DNA of 5,614 bases, from positions 1 to 5,614 of the forward strand of contig CALZAJ010000113.1 of NCBI GenBank assembly GCA_945613785.1, read 5' to 3'. How positions within the stretch are numbered: position 1 is the first letter of the stretch; every line of letters starts with the position of its first letter. A model generated the notes under the pieces. It was given only the letters and a program-made list of their open reading frames with translations, was not told the DNA's origin and ran no database searches. The DNA is from an uncultured Verrucomicrobiota bacterium (lineage in GTDB: Bacteria; Verrucomicrobiota; Kiritimatiellia; RFP12; UBA1067). Shown piece after piece: positions 1-5,266 of the stretch. Made by a program: the position numbers and the translations under genes.

Positions 1-296
1 CTCACCTTCTCGGCCTTCTGCCGCGCCTCGCTCTTCCGCTTGTGCTCTCGGTCTAGAATCTCTTCTGCCAGCATCCGACGCGCCAGCCAACGGTTCGTCT
101 CACGACTCCGAGTCTCTCCGCAGCGAATCGAGATTCCGCTCGGTTCATGCTCCAAGCGGACGACATTGGACGTCTTGTTCGTCTTCTGCCCCCCTGGCCC
201 GCCGCCAAGAATGAACGATTCCTCGAGATCCTCCTCGAAAACGGAGGCCTCGCGCATCAGCTCTTCGATCTTGGCGATTGTCTCAGGTGAAATCAT
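1..296 (-). CDS. Peptide chain release factor-like protein (RF-1/GGQ domain), C-terminus off the window
   Basis: The first 98 residues are visible; the gene runs off the left edge. After a short acidic helix-like N-terminus (residues 1-27) comes the class I release factor catalytic loop GGGPGGQKTNKT (31-42), with the GGQ at 35-37 that enters the ribosomal peptidyl-transferase centre and promotes peptidyl-tRNA hydrolysis. Then follow the usual NVVRLEHEPSGI segment and a basic helical part (RSRETNRWLARR, 63-74) leading into a lysine/arginine-rich tail (85-97). The catalytic domain begins almost at the N-terminus, so there is no room for the stop-codon-reading domain 2 of PrfA/PrfB. That places it among the small RF-like proteins (ArfB/YaeJ and MTRFR/C12orf65 relatives), most like the short 'release factor-like' proteins of verrucomicrobial genomes. 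A ribosome-rescue role is inferred, not shown. The ATG at 296 is chosen because an extended -10 lies directly in front and no Shine-Dalgarno is present. It follows the tricorn gene by 21 bases. Confidence 0.88.
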   Translation of the reverse strand, partial: MISPETIAKIEELMREASVFEEDLEESFILGGGPGGQKTNKTSNVVRLEHEPSGISIRCGETRSRETNRWLARRMLAEEILDREHKRKSEARQKAEKV

Positions 297-302
297 GACG
301 CT

Positions 303-311
303 AGTATATCA
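303..311 (-). promoter_or_regulatory. Extended -10 promoter of the release-factor-like gene (probably leaderless)
   Basis: Read on the minus strand this is TGATATACT, that is TGn plus a -10 hexamer TATACT (one mismatch to TATAAT), sitting wholly in the 21-base gap after the tricorn stop codon. The expected start of transcription, seven bases past the last T, falls at position 296, the A of the ATG. No Shine-Dalgarno-like sequence is present between the two genes. No convincing -35 was sought as necessary, since extended -10 promoters can work without one. Read-through from the tricorn gene is equally possible. Confidence 0.5.
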
Positions 312-317
312 CATCTT

Positions 318-3300
318 TCAGCGCGAATACTTGAATTCAATCGCCGGATTGGCCGCGCGCCAGGCCTCGACTTCCGCCCCGAGGACCTCGATCGCCTTGT
401 CCAGCTGCAGGTCCAGTCCGCTGTCCAGGTCTCCCGGCAGGTCATCGACCTCGAAATCGGGCTTCGCCCCGTGATGCTCCATGTCCGTGCCGTCCAGGAC
501 AAACCATCCGTAACGCGCGTCACGGAAGCTGCCGACGTCAAGAAGCGGCGCATCATACGTGCCGATCACACCGCCACCCGTCTCGCGCCCCACCAGCTTG
601 CCGCGCTTCAGCGTCTTGATCGCGTGCGAAAAGATCTCACCGTTCGAGCCCGTGTTCTCGTTGCAAAGGACGACGATCGGCTTCGACCAGACGGGACGCC
701 CCCAATAACCGAAGAGATACCCGGGGCCGCACGTGCGCGTCACCGCCCGGCTGTGATCGCCGCCACAGAGGATCTGTAGCATCTGGTCGGCCGTGAAACC
801 GCCGTAGTTGTTGCGGACGTCGATGATAAGTCCGTCCCGTCCGTAACCCTCCGAGAAGACATCGTGCTGGAACGTCCAGAAGCTCTCCCAGTTCATCGCA
901 TCAATGTTGAGATACCCGAAACGACCGGACGTCTTCTCGTGGACGAGCCGACGCTTCGCCCGCAGCTCCTCCGCACCGATCATCTTGCGCGCCTCCTCGA
1001 AACTGCAGGAGGTCACCACGACCGTGTTGACGTCGCCGCCCGTGCGACGCAAGGTCACACGGACCTTCCGCTTGGCCGGGCCGTTCAACACGACCGTCGG
1101 ATCGACGTCGCCCCCGACAGGCGTCCCGTCGACCGCAATCACCACATCCCCCGGACGGATGTCATGGCCGAAGCGGTCCGCCGGACCGCCCGGGATCACG
1201 TCGCGGACGATCCACCCGTCCGGCGCATTCGTCCGCTCATACCGCAGGCCCAGATGCGCCGTCACCTCGTCCCAGCCCACGGACGGCGTCTTCCGCGCCC
1301 ATTCGCGATTGCTGTTGTCATTCGCATAGAAGCCGAGATGCGAGGAGTCGAGTTCGCCCAACATCATGTTCATGATGCGGATGAACACCGAGTAGCTTGA
1401 CGCATGACGGACGGGTTGGAGGAACCGCGTGCCGATCTCCGGCCAGTCCGCACCATGCGTCCGCTCGTCGTAGTAGAGATCGCGGATGCGCGCCCACGCC
1501 ATGCGAAACGCCAGCTCCTGGTAGTCCTCGTAGTCCGTGTTCTGGTAGACGTTGAAATCAAGCTTGCGCGTGCCGATCGCCGGCAGACGGTCCACGACCC
1601 ACAGCACCTTGTTGTCCTTCTTCGTCCAGTCTCGGGGCACGCCCGTACAATCGAAGAGCTTCTCGCCCTTCAGGCGATCCGGCACGTGGACGGTGTCCGT
1701 CCGTCGTCCCGTCGAATACGCGATCGTGCGCGAATCCCAGCCGAAAAACGGAACGGAGGCGCTCGTCTTCACGGTCCGCACGCGGTCTGCGAGATCGGTG
1801 AAGTCGATCACTGCACCCTCCTGCTCGGAGAACCGCTCGCCGGGCAGCTCAAGACCCGCATAGCGCGTCGGATCGACCGCGTTCTCGCGGATCGTCTTCC
1901 GGGACTTGTCGAGGTCAGAAACATACGTCTCGACCTCCTCCAGCGCGCGGTCGAGATAGACGTACCGCAGGAACTTGCCCTCGCCCAGCTCGGGACGCTC
2001 CGAGACGAAGGCGATCAGCTTCCCGTCTGGACTCCACGCGGGCTCGCCGTCATACTTGAAGTTGCGCGAGAGGTTGTAGGGCTCGGTCCGTCCGTCCGTC
2101 GAAATGATCCACACGTCGAAGTTCGCGAACGCGTCCGCCAGCTGCGCCACCACCCACTCGCCGGTCGGACTCCACGCGTACCCGCCGCCCTGCGTCGCCG
2201 CCGGACCCCGCGAAAGGACCGTGCCGTTCGTCGACGCGAAAGTGAACACGCCGCTCGGATCCTGCCAGGCCAGACGCGCCCCGTCCGGACTCACGCTCAA
2301 CGAAGAACGCTGCGCCCCATCGTCCACCAGCACCGTCTTGCGGAAGCTCGAATTCTCCCACCAGGGCTTCAGCGGATCCTCCGGCTCGGCACGCATGACC
2401 TTCGCCGTGTCGCCGCGGTCGCTCAGGTAATAGAGGACCTTCCCGTCCGGCGAAAAGACGCACGCGCGCTCATGCGTGCGCGTCTCCCCCTGCACCAGCG
2501 TCGGCTCGCAGATCACCGTGTCCATCACATACAGGTCACCACCCGTCGTGAAGGCAATCTGCGTCCCGTTGTCGCAGAACGAGACGTCTCCATCGGTATC
2601 GTTGTTCCAACAGGAATCGTAACGACGCCGCTTCGCCTTGCCGCGCTCGACGTAACCGGGCTCCGGCTTGAGCAGGATGCGCGTCGGCGGGACAGTCGCC
2701 GCCGTCGGATCAAACCGCCAGAAGTCGAACTTCTGACGGAAGACCATCGTCTTGCCGTCTGCGCTCAGCGACGGCTGGAAGACGTGGTCGTCGGTGAAGT
2801 GCGTCAGCTGAGTCTCCTGGCGCGTCGCAAGGTGGTGATACCAGACGTTACGGACGCCGCCGCGGGCGTCCAGGTAGTAGAAGCCCTGCCCGTCCGGACG
2901 CCACAGCGGATTGCGACAGTCGCTCGCGTGAACGACCAACGGACGAAACTCGCGCGTCGCGAGCACGAACTGCCAGATCTGACCCGCAGCCGGTCCCACG
3001 GACTTCATACGCTTGCGGTAAAGCTCGTCGCCCCGACGCGTGAAGAGGATCGACGTCCCGTCAGGGCTCATCGCGGGATCCTGCGCCGAAACGTCAAAGG
3101 GAATCTCCTCCGCGGCGCGTCGATCGGTCCGGACGATGACAATGCGCCCGCAGGTCTTCGGTCCGGACGAATCGCGGAACGCCTGACACAGCAGGCGGTC
3201 GCCGCCCGGACACCACGACCGCGGCCAGGTCGTTTCCGAATGGTAGGTGATCTGACGGACCGTGTCCTTCGCCACATCGAACTCGAAGACCTTCATGCCT

Positions 3301-3572
3301 CCGTCACGATCGGACGCAAAGGCGACCTTCGTGCCGTCAGGACTCATCACCGGCCAGGAATCGGCGGACTGACTCGACCCCAGACGGCGCGCAGGACCGC
3401 CTTGCGTGTCCGCCACCCACAGGTGGTCGTTCCATTCGAAGGCAAAGGCATGCCCGTCGCCGCAGACACTCGGATTCGACCCGAGGTAGATGCGCGACCA
3501 ATCCTCCGTCGCCTCCGTGGCAACTGCCGACACCAAGCCCATAAGGGCAATTGCAAGAATCGCCTTTTTCAT
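318..3572 (-). CDS. Tricorn protease homologue, secreted, S41 family serine peptidase
   Basis: The 1084-residue product matches tricorn protease (about 1070 residues) in length and domain order. Residues 1-16/18 are a Sec signal peptide (MKK, hydrophobic core, cleavage after VSA or AVA), so it probably acts in the periplasm or outside, unlike cytosolic archaeal tricorn. Two beta-propellers follow (about 25-295 and 325-675), seen as SPDG-type PD40 repeats near 76, 168, 224, 269, 373, 427, 467 and 513. Then come a helical domain (680-760), a PDZ domain (765-855, core RPGDVVIAVDG) and the peptidase core (880-1045). By family comparison the catalytic residues are all present: S744-H745 in LDSSHLGF, nucleophile S976 in NENTGSNGE, and E1032 in DMEHHGAKPD. 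Tricorn degrades peptides of about proteasome-product size, entering through the propellers; this function is inferred here. Fourteen cysteines is notable for an exported protein. The ATG has a GAGGGG ribosome site and lies 25 bases after luxS, suggesting co-transcription. Two long plus-strand reading frames opposite it are shadows. Confidence 0.93.
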   Translation of the reverse strand: MKKAILAIALMGLVSAVATEATEDWSRIYLGSNPSVCGDGHAFAFEWNDHLWVADTQGGPARRLGSSQSADSWPVMSPDGTKVAFASDRDGGMKVFEFDVAKDTVRQITYHSETTWPRSWCPGGDRLLCQAFRDSSGPKTCGRIVIVRTDRRAAEEIPFDVSAQDPAMSPDGTSILFTRRGDELYRKRMKSVGPAAGQIWQFVLATREFRPLVVHASDCRNPLWRPDGQGFYYLDARGGVRNVWYHHLATRQETQLTHFTDDHVFQPSLSADGKTMVFRQKFDFWRFDPTAATVPPTRILLKPEPGYVERGKAKRRRYDSCWNNDTDGDVSFCDNGTQIAFTTGGDLYVMDTVICEPTLVQGETRTHERACVFSPDGKVLYYLSDRGDTAKVMRAEPEDPLKPWWENSSFRKTVLVDDGAQRSSLSVSPDGARLAWQDPSGVFTFASTNGTVLSRGPAATQGGGYAWSPTGEWVVAQLADAFANFDVWIISTDGRTEPYNLSRNFKYDGEPAWSPDGKLIAFVSERPELGEGKFLRYVYLDRALEEVETYVSDLDKSRKTIRENAVDPTRYAGLELPGERFSEQEGAVIDFTDLADRVRTVKTSASVPFFGWDSRTIAYSTGRRTDTVHVPDRLKGEKLFDCTGVPRDWTKKDNKVLWVVDRLPAIGTRKLDFNVYQNTDYEDYQELAFRMAWARIRDLYYDERTHGADWPEIGTRFLQPVRHASSYSVFIRIMNMMLGELDSSHLGFYANDNSNREWARKTPSVGWDEVTAHLGLRYERTNAPDGWIVRDVIPGGPADRFGHDIRPGDVVIAVDGTPVGGDVDPTVVLNGPAKRKVRVTLRRTGGDVNTVVVTSCSFEEARKMIGAEELRAKRRLVHEKTSGRFGYLNIDAMNWESFWTFQHDVFSEGYGRDGLIIDVRNNYGGFTADQMLQILCGGDHSRAVTRTCGPGYLFGYWGRPVWSKPIVVLCNENTGSNGEIFSHAIKTLKRGKLVGRETGGGVIGTYDAPLLDVGSFRDARYGWFVLDGTDMEHHGAKPDFEVDDLPGDLDSGLDLQLDKAIEVLGAEVEAWRAANPAIEFKYSR

Positions 3573-3575
3573 ATT

Positions 3576-3581
3576 CCCCTC
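3576..3581 (-). promoter_or_regulatory. Ribosome binding site of the tricorn gene
   Basis: Minus-strand GAGGGG, with the GAGG core five bases from the ATG at 3572. It fixes the start codon, which also begins a proper signal peptide. There is no -10-like sequence in the 25-base gap after luxS, so this gene is most simply translated from a luxS-led message. Confidence 0.7.
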
Positions 3582-3597
3582 TGTTTTCCGCCGGCGC

Positions 3598-4113
3598 TTA
3601 CGAGTCGAAGAAGACCGACCCCTTCTCGGTCACGATGCGTTCCTTCACGGGATACTCGAAGCACGGCTTCGCCTTCAGAACCTCGACAAAACGCGCGGCT
3701 TCCCACTTCGCCATGTTGAGGTCATGCAAGATGTAATTGCCACAGTTGACCGCCGTCGCCCCCGGCACCTCACCGTCGTAGGCGCGCAGGTATGCGAATG
3801 CGCGCACGATCAGCGGATAAAGCTCCTGCGGCGCCGGACGCCCCTTCACGATCAGGTAGTTGCCCGTCAGGCAGCCCATCGGCCCCCAATAGACGATACG
3901 ATCCTTCCACTCGGCGTCGTTGCGAAGGAACGTCGCCACCACGTGCTCGATCGTGTGCAACGCATTCGGATGCACCGCGGGTTCGGCGTTCGGACGCTTC
4001 ATACGCACGTCAAACGTAGTCGCATAGTCGCCGCCGATCGTGTCGGTGCGAGAGACGTAGATGCCGGGAACGATCAACGTGTGATCAACCTGAAAGCTGG
4101 GAATGAGGTCCAT
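3598..4113 (-). CDS. luxS: S-ribosylhomocysteine lyase LuxS (AI-2 synthase)
   Basis: LuxS cleaves S-ribosylhomocysteine to homocysteine and DPD, the precursor of the AI-2 signal, in the activated methyl cycle of the cytoplasm. The 171-residue product has the full family pattern: N-terminal IPSFQVDHT (4-12), FDVRMKRPN (34-42), the metal-binding HTIEH with H53 and H57 and the catalytic E56, the catalytic cysteine C81 in YWGPMGCLTG, and the third metal ligand C124 in NCGNYILHDL. The residue after C81 is Leu, where many homologues have Arg or Gln. Nothing is truncated. I choose the ATG at 4113: it gives the usual family N-terminus and lies just after an extended -10. A TTG three codons earlier (4122) is possible, with GAGGAA 10 bases before it, but its codon overlaps the -10. 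The upstream enzyme Pfs/MtnN is not in the window. The tricorn gene follows after 25 bases, so the two are likely co-transcribed; the neighbourhood says nothing about whether AI-2 signalling or just recycling is the role. Confidence 0.96.
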   Translation of the reverse strand: MDLIPSFQVDHTLIVPGIYVSRTDTIGGDYATTFDVRMKRPNAEPAVHPNALHTIEHVVATFLRNDAEWKDRIVYWGPMGCLTGNYLIVKGRPAPQELYPLIVRAFAYLRAYDGEVPGATAVNCGNYILHDLNMAKWEAARFVEVLKAKPCFEYPVKERIVTEKGSVFFDS

Positions 4114-4121
4114 ATGCGCCA

Positions 4122-4130
4122 ATTATACCA
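4122..4130 (-). promoter_or_regulatory. Extended -10 promoter of luxS (probably leaderless)
   Basis: Minus-strand TGGTATAAT: a perfect TATAAT preceded by TGn, the extended -10 consensus. At the expected -35 (about 4145-4150, GGCACT) nothing resembles TTGACA, which extended -10 promoters tolerate. Transcription is expected to begin near 4115, two bases before the ATG at 4113, leaving no room for a ribosome binding site. It would drive luxS and probably the tricorn gene. Confidence 0.65.
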
Positions 4131-4161
4131 AATTCCTCGCCCTCAGTGCCTCCACCCCCTC

Positions 4162-4178
4162 CGGGGACAGACCCCGCT
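4162..4178. repeat. REP-like palindrome downstream of the transposase gene
   Basis: Plus strand reads CGGGGACAGACCCCGCT: a CGGGG/CCCCG stem around the five-base centre ACAGA. It is an exact 17-base inverted copy of the element at 5192-5208 on the other side of the transposase gene. It lies 38 bases past the transposase stop codon and about 30 bases upstream of the luxS promoter. No T-run follows on the minus strand, so it is not a standard terminator, although it could stabilise the 3' end of the transposase message. Confidence 0.8.
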
Positions 4179-4216
4179 AGTCTCGTCTTCATTCGCCTCC
4201 CTTTCTCCCACACCGT

Positions 4217-5020
4217 TCACGCGACCTCCCTCGCCAGCTTCCAGCCGTGCGTCGCATAGCCCAGCTCTCCCACCGGATGCGCAGCGACATGCCGTGCGCT
4301 AAACCTGTCACCCAGGTCGGCGGCCGCACCGCGGACGGACCCGAAGCTTCCGAACACTTTCCCCGCAGTCATCTGCGGCACCCTTTTCAGCGCCCACCCC
4401 TCGGGGACAGTCCCCACGTCGGGGTCTTCGCACCAGCTCCAGCGGTAGTCGGCGGCACGGCGGACGATGCCGGCGCGGATCGCGTTGTAGACCACGTAAC
4501 GCTTGCAGGCCTCGAGATAGCGCCCGTCCTCGATGATCGTCGAGGTGAAGCGTCCGCTCCAGAGCGAGCCGCAGTATTCGCGGGAAAGCTTGAACCAGAC
4601 GTTGACATGCTCCTTGAAGGTCTTGATGAACTGAGATATGTCATTCATCCGGCGGCGGAATGCCTCGATTTCGGCATCTACCTGCCGTTCAAGGCCACGC
4701 TCACGCAGGCGGGTCCAGCGCTCCTCGAGCCTCAGCGCAGCCTTCTCGCCGTGGAGGACGCCCACGCGGCGGACGATCTCCGCCTCGGGGACAGGCCCCC
4801 GCGTGCGGTCGACCGTCACGACGATGTGGAAGTGATTGTCCAATGTCGTGTAGGCGCGGGGACGGACCCCGCTGAACTCCGCCGCCCGTCGGAGGGAGTC
4901 GATGATCCCGTCCTTGACCTTCGGACCGTCGAAGAGAAACCTTCGGTCATTTGCCTTGGACATGAGATGGTAGTTTGCGATGCCCTTGCCGGTCCGCTTG
5001 ACGCGTGCTGTTCTTGCCAT
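4217..5020 (-). CDS. REP-associated tyrosine transposase (RAYT, Y1_Tnp / HUH family)
   Basis: A 267-residue single-strand DNA transposase of the IS200/IS605-related RAYT group. The HUH metal-binding motif is DNHFHIVV with H63 and H65. The family signature GSLWSGRF (151-158) follows a long helical part containing ISQFIKTFKEHVNVWF (128-143). Next is KRYVVYNAIRAGIV (173-186), equivalent to the usual YVxxNPVRAG block; Y175 is the likely catalytic tyrosine, and the usual NP is NA here. The DYRWSW block (191-196) is also typical. Residues 72-125 form an Arg/Glu-rich insertion between the HUH motif and the helix. RAYTs bind and cut REP palindromes, and palindromes flank this gene on both sides, so the pairing is coherent. 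Three more palindrome-like stretches lie inside the coding sequence (residues about 51-55, 74-79, 201-207). The ATG at 5020 is chosen for its AGAAGGAG site; an in-frame ATG at 5041 lacks one. The ORF is intact, so activity is possible but unproven. Confidence 0.9.
   Translation of the reverse strand: MARTARVKRTGKGIANYHLMSKANDRRFLFDGPKVKDGIIDSLRRAAEFSGVRPRAYTTLDNHFHIVVTVDRTRGPVPEAEIVRRVGVLHGEKAALRLEERWTRLRERGLERQVDAEIEAFRRRMNDISQFIKTFKEHVNVWFKLSREYCGSLWSGRFTSTIIEDGRYLEACKRYVVYNAIRAGIVRRAADYRWSWCEDPDVGTVPEGWALKRVPQMTAGKVFGSFGSVRGAAADLGDRFSARHVAAHPVGELGYATHGWKLAREVA
4402..4416. repeat. REP-like palindrome inside the transposase coding sequence (copy 1)
   Basis: Plus strand CGGGGACAGTCCCCA. GGGGAC and GTCCCC are perfect reverse complements around a single A. 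It is read through in frame as VGTVPE (residues 202-207 of the transposase), in a linker after the conserved core. Same orientation as the downstream flank copy; the core differs from GGGGACAGACCCC by one base. Confidence 0.6.
4786..4800. repeat. REP-like palindrome inside the transposase coding sequence (copy 2)
   Basis: Plus strand CGGGGACAGGCCCCC, again a GGGG/CCCC pair around a five-base centre (ACAGG). Translated in frame as RGPVPE (residues 74-79), just after the HUH strand. It is read in the same codon phase as the copy at 4402, giving the shared peptide pattern G-x-V-P-E. Confidence 0.5.
4857..4873. repeat. REP-like palindrome inside the transposase coding sequence (copy 3)
   Basis: Plus strand CGGGGACGGACCCCGCT, one base different over 17 from the downstream flank element at 4162-4178 and in the same orientation. 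It encodes SGVRPR (residues 50-55) immediately before the conserved strand leading to the HUH motif. It is read in a different codon phase from the other two internal copies. Confidence 0.55.
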
Positions 5021-5025
5021 GGATG

Positions 5026-5033
5026 CTCCTTCT
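5026..5033 (-). promoter_or_regulatory. Ribosome binding site of the transposase gene
   Basis: Minus-strand AGAAGGAG, GGAG core five bases before the ATG at 5020. A strong site that decides between this ATG and the in-frame ATG at 5041. Confidence 0.8.
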
Positions 5034-5040
5034 GGTATCA

Positions 5041-5059
5041 TTCCGCAGATGTCGCGGAA
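5041..5059 (-). other. Small hairpin in the predicted transposase 5' leader
   Basis: TTCCGC (5041-5046) and GCGGAA (5054-5059) are perfect complements around a seven-base loop. If transcription starts near 5062 the hairpin occupies most of the roughly 42-base leader and ends eight bases before the ribosome binding site. A role in translation control is conceivable, but a stem this short can occur by chance. Confidence 0.35.
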
Positions 5060-5068
5060 AACAAGCCA

Positions 5069-5077
5069 ATTATGACA
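5069..5077 (-). promoter_or_regulatory. Candidate extended -10 promoter of the transposase gene
   Basis: Minus-strand TGTCATAAT: TGn followed by CATAAT, one mismatch to TATAAT, in an A/T-rich island. The expected start of transcription is near 5062, giving a leader of about 42 bases with a good ribosome site. No clear TTGACA lies at the -35 distance; GGACA boxes occupy that region instead. Confidence 0.45.
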
Positions 5078-5094
5078 AAATCGGAAAGAAAAAG

Positions 5095-5121
5095 TGTCCT
5101 GGAATTGTCCTTTTTCTGTCC
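5095..5121 (-). promoter_or_regulatory. Three GGACA boxes spaced 11 bases apart
   Basis: TGTCC occurs on the plus strand at 5095-5099, 5106-5110 and 5117-5121, exactly 11 bases apart, so the boxes (GGACA on the coding strand) face the same side of the helix. They lie at about -33 to -59 from the predicted transposase start. The same GGACA is the centre of the upstream palindromes. A protein-binding site, possibly for autoregulation by the transposase, is an inference only. Confidence 0.4.
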
Positions 5122-5136
5122 GAAAAAAAGGACAAT
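5104..5136. repeat. Perfect 12-bp inverted repeat upstream of the transposase
   Basis: ATTGTCCTTTTT (5104-5115) and AAAAAGGACAAT (5125-5136) are exact reverse complements around the nine-base loop CTGTCCGAA. It overlaps the second and third GGACA boxes. There is no T-run outside the stem on either strand, so it does not look like an intrinsic terminator. It is unlike the GGGG/CCCC palindromes in base content and could be an operator or a distinct transposase end structure. Confidence 0.7.
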
Positions 5137-5171
5137 CTCTGGCGAGGCGAAAGCCCGGACTCAAAAGCCGA

Positions 5172-5263
5172 CGGGGTCTGTCCCCGGGAAAAGCGGGGTC
5201 TGTCCCCGTCCGAATGGGGCGTGGGGGCGGGGTCTGTCCCCGAAGGATTGGGGTCTGTCTCCG
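5172..5263. repeat. Cluster of four REP-like palindromes upstream of the transposase
   Basis: The unit on the plus strand is CGGGGTCTGTCCCCG, a CGGGG/CCCCG stem with the centre TCTGT. Exact copies are at 5172-5186, 5194-5208 and 5228-5242; a fourth at 5249-5263 has two changes (first base T, and T at 5260, which still allows a G-T pair). Start-to-start distances are 22, 34 and 21. All four share one orientation, opposite to the copies within and downstream of the transposase gene. The last copy ends three bases from the stop codon of the preceding gene, so the cluster lies in that gene's 3' untranslated region. Clustered palindromes next to a RAYT gene are typical of REP/BIME arrangements. 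Confidence 0.85.
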
Positions 5264-5266
5264 GGG

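Noticed and set aside
3589..3596. CGCCGGCG palindrome between luxS and the tricorn gene as a terminator
   Set aside because: Eight bases with no loop and no T-run on the minus strand; likely chance in GC-rich DNA.
1404..3719. 771-codon open frame on the plus strand
   Set aside because: It lies entirely antisense to luxS and the tricorn gene, is Arg/His/Pro-rich without domains, and is explained by GC-biased codon use of the true genes.
3490..4302. 270-codon plus-strand open frame across luxS
   Set aside because: Antisense shadow of luxS and the gene ends on either side; no recognisable motif.
5104..5136. Intrinsic terminator
   Set aside because: The A and T runs are inside the stem; no T-run follows on either strand and the stem lacks a GC-rich part.
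5021..5164. N-terminal extension of the transposase frame up to an ATG at 5164
   Set aside because: It would cross the inverted repeat and the promoter, matches no transposase, and the ATG at 5020 has a strong ribosome site.
5172..5263. CRISPR-like array
   Set aside because: Units are only 15 bases with spacers of 6-19 bases, palindromic, and beside a RAYT gene; no cas genes.
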